In this document: positions 31,851 to 32,864 of the stretch, one piece after another
Layout: every line of letters starts with the position of its first letter
Position numbering within the stretch: position 1 is the stretch's first letter
Source of the DNA: Streptomyces sp. SID10853
GTDB taxonomy: Bacteria > Actinomycetota > Actinomycetes > Streptomycetales > Streptomycetaceae
Assembly (NCBI RefSeq): GCF_010548145.1
Contig: NZ_JAAGLN010000061.1
Location: 1 to 32,864 of the forward strand
Length of the DNA stretch: 32,864 bases
Direction: 5' to 3'
Made by a program: the position numbers and the translations under genes
The notes under the pieces: model-generated
Seen by the model: the letters and a program-made list of their open reading frames with translations, nothing else
What the model was told of the DNA's origin: nothing
Database searches by the model: none

Positions 31851-31980
31851 TCCCCGCACCGGCCCGGGGAAAGCCCGGTGGCGGCGGCCTGTGGACGGCC
31901 TCGACCAGGTGTCCGAGCCGGTTGCTATCGTTCCCCAGGCGTGTCAGAAAAGGCGTGCGAACGAGAGCGGGGGAGGTTCC

Positions 31981-32864
31981 ATGGGGCTGTTCGACAGCAT
32001 CCGCGGGGAATTCATTGACATCGTCGAGTGGACCGACGACAGCCGGGACACCATCGTGTGGCGCTTCCCGCGTCATGACAACGAGATCAAGATGGGCGCC
32101 AGGCTCGTCGTGCGCGAGTCCCAGACGGCGGTCTTCGTCAACGAGGGCCGGATCGCGGACGTCTTCCAGCCCGGCACCTACACCCTGCAGACGCAGAACC
32201 TGCCGCTGCTCTCCACGCTGAAGGGCTGGAAGTACGGATTCGACTCGCCGTTCAAGGCCGAGGTCTACTTCGTCACCACCCGTCAGTTCACCGACATGAA
32301 GTGGGGCACGCAGAACCCGGTCATCGTCCGTGACCCCGAGTTCGGCATGGTGCGGCTCCGGGCGTTCGGCGCCTTCGCCGCCCGGGTGGTGGATCCGGCG
32401 GCGCTGCTGCGCGAGCTGGCGGGCACCGACCCGCAGTTCCGCACCGAGGAGGTGCAGGAGTACCTGCGCCAGCTGATCGTCGGCAAGCTGGGCAGCGCGC
32501 TGGCCAACTCGGGCGTACCGATGCTGGATCTGGCGACCCAGCAGGACGCCATCGGCGTGAAGCTGGCGGGCGTGCTCACCCAGGAGCTGGCACCGGTCGG
32601 TATCGCCGTTCCCAAGTTCATCATCGAGAACATCTCGCTGCCGCCCGAGGTGGAGCAGGCGATCGACACCCGCTCCCGGATGGGCATCGCGGGCAATCTC
32701 GACCAGTACACCCAGTTCCAGGCGGCCGACGCGCTGGGCGCCGGTGCGCGGACCCCCGGCAGCGGTGTCGGCGAGGGCATGGGGCTCGGCCTGGGGATGG
32801 CCGCCGGTCAGCGGATGGCCGCGGGGCTCGCCCCGCAACAGCAGCAGCCGGCGGCGCCCGCACC
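31981..32864 (+). CDS. SPFH-domain/virion-core-like protein, 3' truncated by window
   Basis: The open frame runs from ATG 31981 to the window end with no stop, 294 codons. GGGAGG lies four bases upstream. The start MGLFDSIRGEFIDIVEW, then GARLVVRESQTAVFVNEGR and FQPGTYTLQTQNLPLL match the YdjI-type SPFH/virion-core family; the region around residues 145-235 (AALLRELAGTDPQFRTEEVQ, FIIENISLPPEVEQAI) is the SPFH/helical part. The C-terminus becomes Gly/Met-rich and then Gln/Pro/Ala-rich. These proteins are thought to form membrane-associated scaffolds, sometimes linked to envelope stress, with a zinc-ribbon tail in many relatives. The 3' end is missing here. Confidence 0.85.
   Translation, partial: MGLFDSIRGEFIDIVEWTDDSRDTIVWRFPRHDNEIKMGARLVVRESQTAVFVNEGRIADVFQPGTYTLQTQNLPLLSTLKGWKYGFDSPFKAEVYFVTTRQFTDMKWGTQNPVIVRDPEFGMVRLRAFGAFAARVVDPAALLRELAGTDPQFRTEEVQEYLRQLIVGKLGSALANSGVPMLDLATQQDAIGVKLAGVLTQELAPVGIAVPKFIIENISLPPEVEQAIDTRSRMGIAGNLDQYTQFQAADALGAGARTPGSGVGEGMGLGLGMAAGQRMAAGLAPQQQQPAAPA

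Noticed and set aside
31003..32838. A 611-codon minus-strand frame over the GntR and SPFH genes
   Set aside because: Shadow frame; both plus-strand genes have clear domains and ribosome sites.

Overview
The window is very GC-rich DNA with strong third-position GC bias, frequent GTG starts, leaderless-looking starts, and gene families typical of a Streptomyces-type actinomycete: NamZ/DUF1343, Ntn acylase, SoxR, an MsiK-like ABC ATPase and many TetR regulators. It reads as chromosomal metabolic DNA. I see no rRNA, tRNA, CRISPR array, transposase, phage gene or biosynthetic cluster. The first ~74 bases are an almost pure G tract and look like a contig-edge artefact.

Layout. 136-4185 (-): a molybdopterin oxidoreductase with a b-type cytochrome partner, an APC amino-acid permease and a TPR-like protein. 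4332-9363: an ASCH protein, an FAD dehydrogenase, a DMT transporter overlapping a NUDIX hydrolase, and a zinc-free MDR oxidoreductase. 9650-15145: two converging operons, APH-type kinase + acyl-CoA dehydrogenase (+) and SDR + AMP-ligase + TetR (-). 15264-20207: two exported wall/amide hydrolases and a Cys-rich protein. 20260-22521: SoxR, a MaoC hydratase, a TetR and a YiaA/B-like membrane protein. 22648-27051: acyl-CoA dehydrogenase, TetR, alcohol dehydrogenase and aldehyde dehydrogenase. 27187-29339: an orphan ABC ATPase and a TetR. 29450-32864: homogentisate dioxygenase, a GntR regulator and a truncated SPFH-domain protein.

The main result is that four TetR genes can each be paired with a palindrome and plausible targets. 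(1) CATACCGAC-type sites bracket the two converging operons (9541-9560 and 15176-15195). (2) A 13-bp CAAGCGCTT-type element lies before maoC and before its convergent TetR (20879, 22187). (3) AAACTAGC-N3-GCTAGTTT-type sites lie between the 22648 acyl-CoA dehydrogenase and its TetR (23820) and before the aldehyde/alcohol dehydrogenase operon (27134). (4) A perfect AATCCTA-N10-TAGGATT repeat overlaps the -10 of a good hmgA promoter (29404-29427).

The most interesting system is the 9650-15145 regulon. It holds the enzyme classes needed to activate a 4-oxo or 4-hydroxy acid to its CoA ester, reduce it, phosphorylate the 4-hydroxyl and eliminate phosphate. This resembles the Pseudomonas putida levulinate (lva) pathway and mammalian ACAD10/ACAD11. 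The acyl-CoA dehydrogenase has Asp where the usual catalytic Glu sits, unlike the ordinary homologue at 22648. The substrate is an inference.
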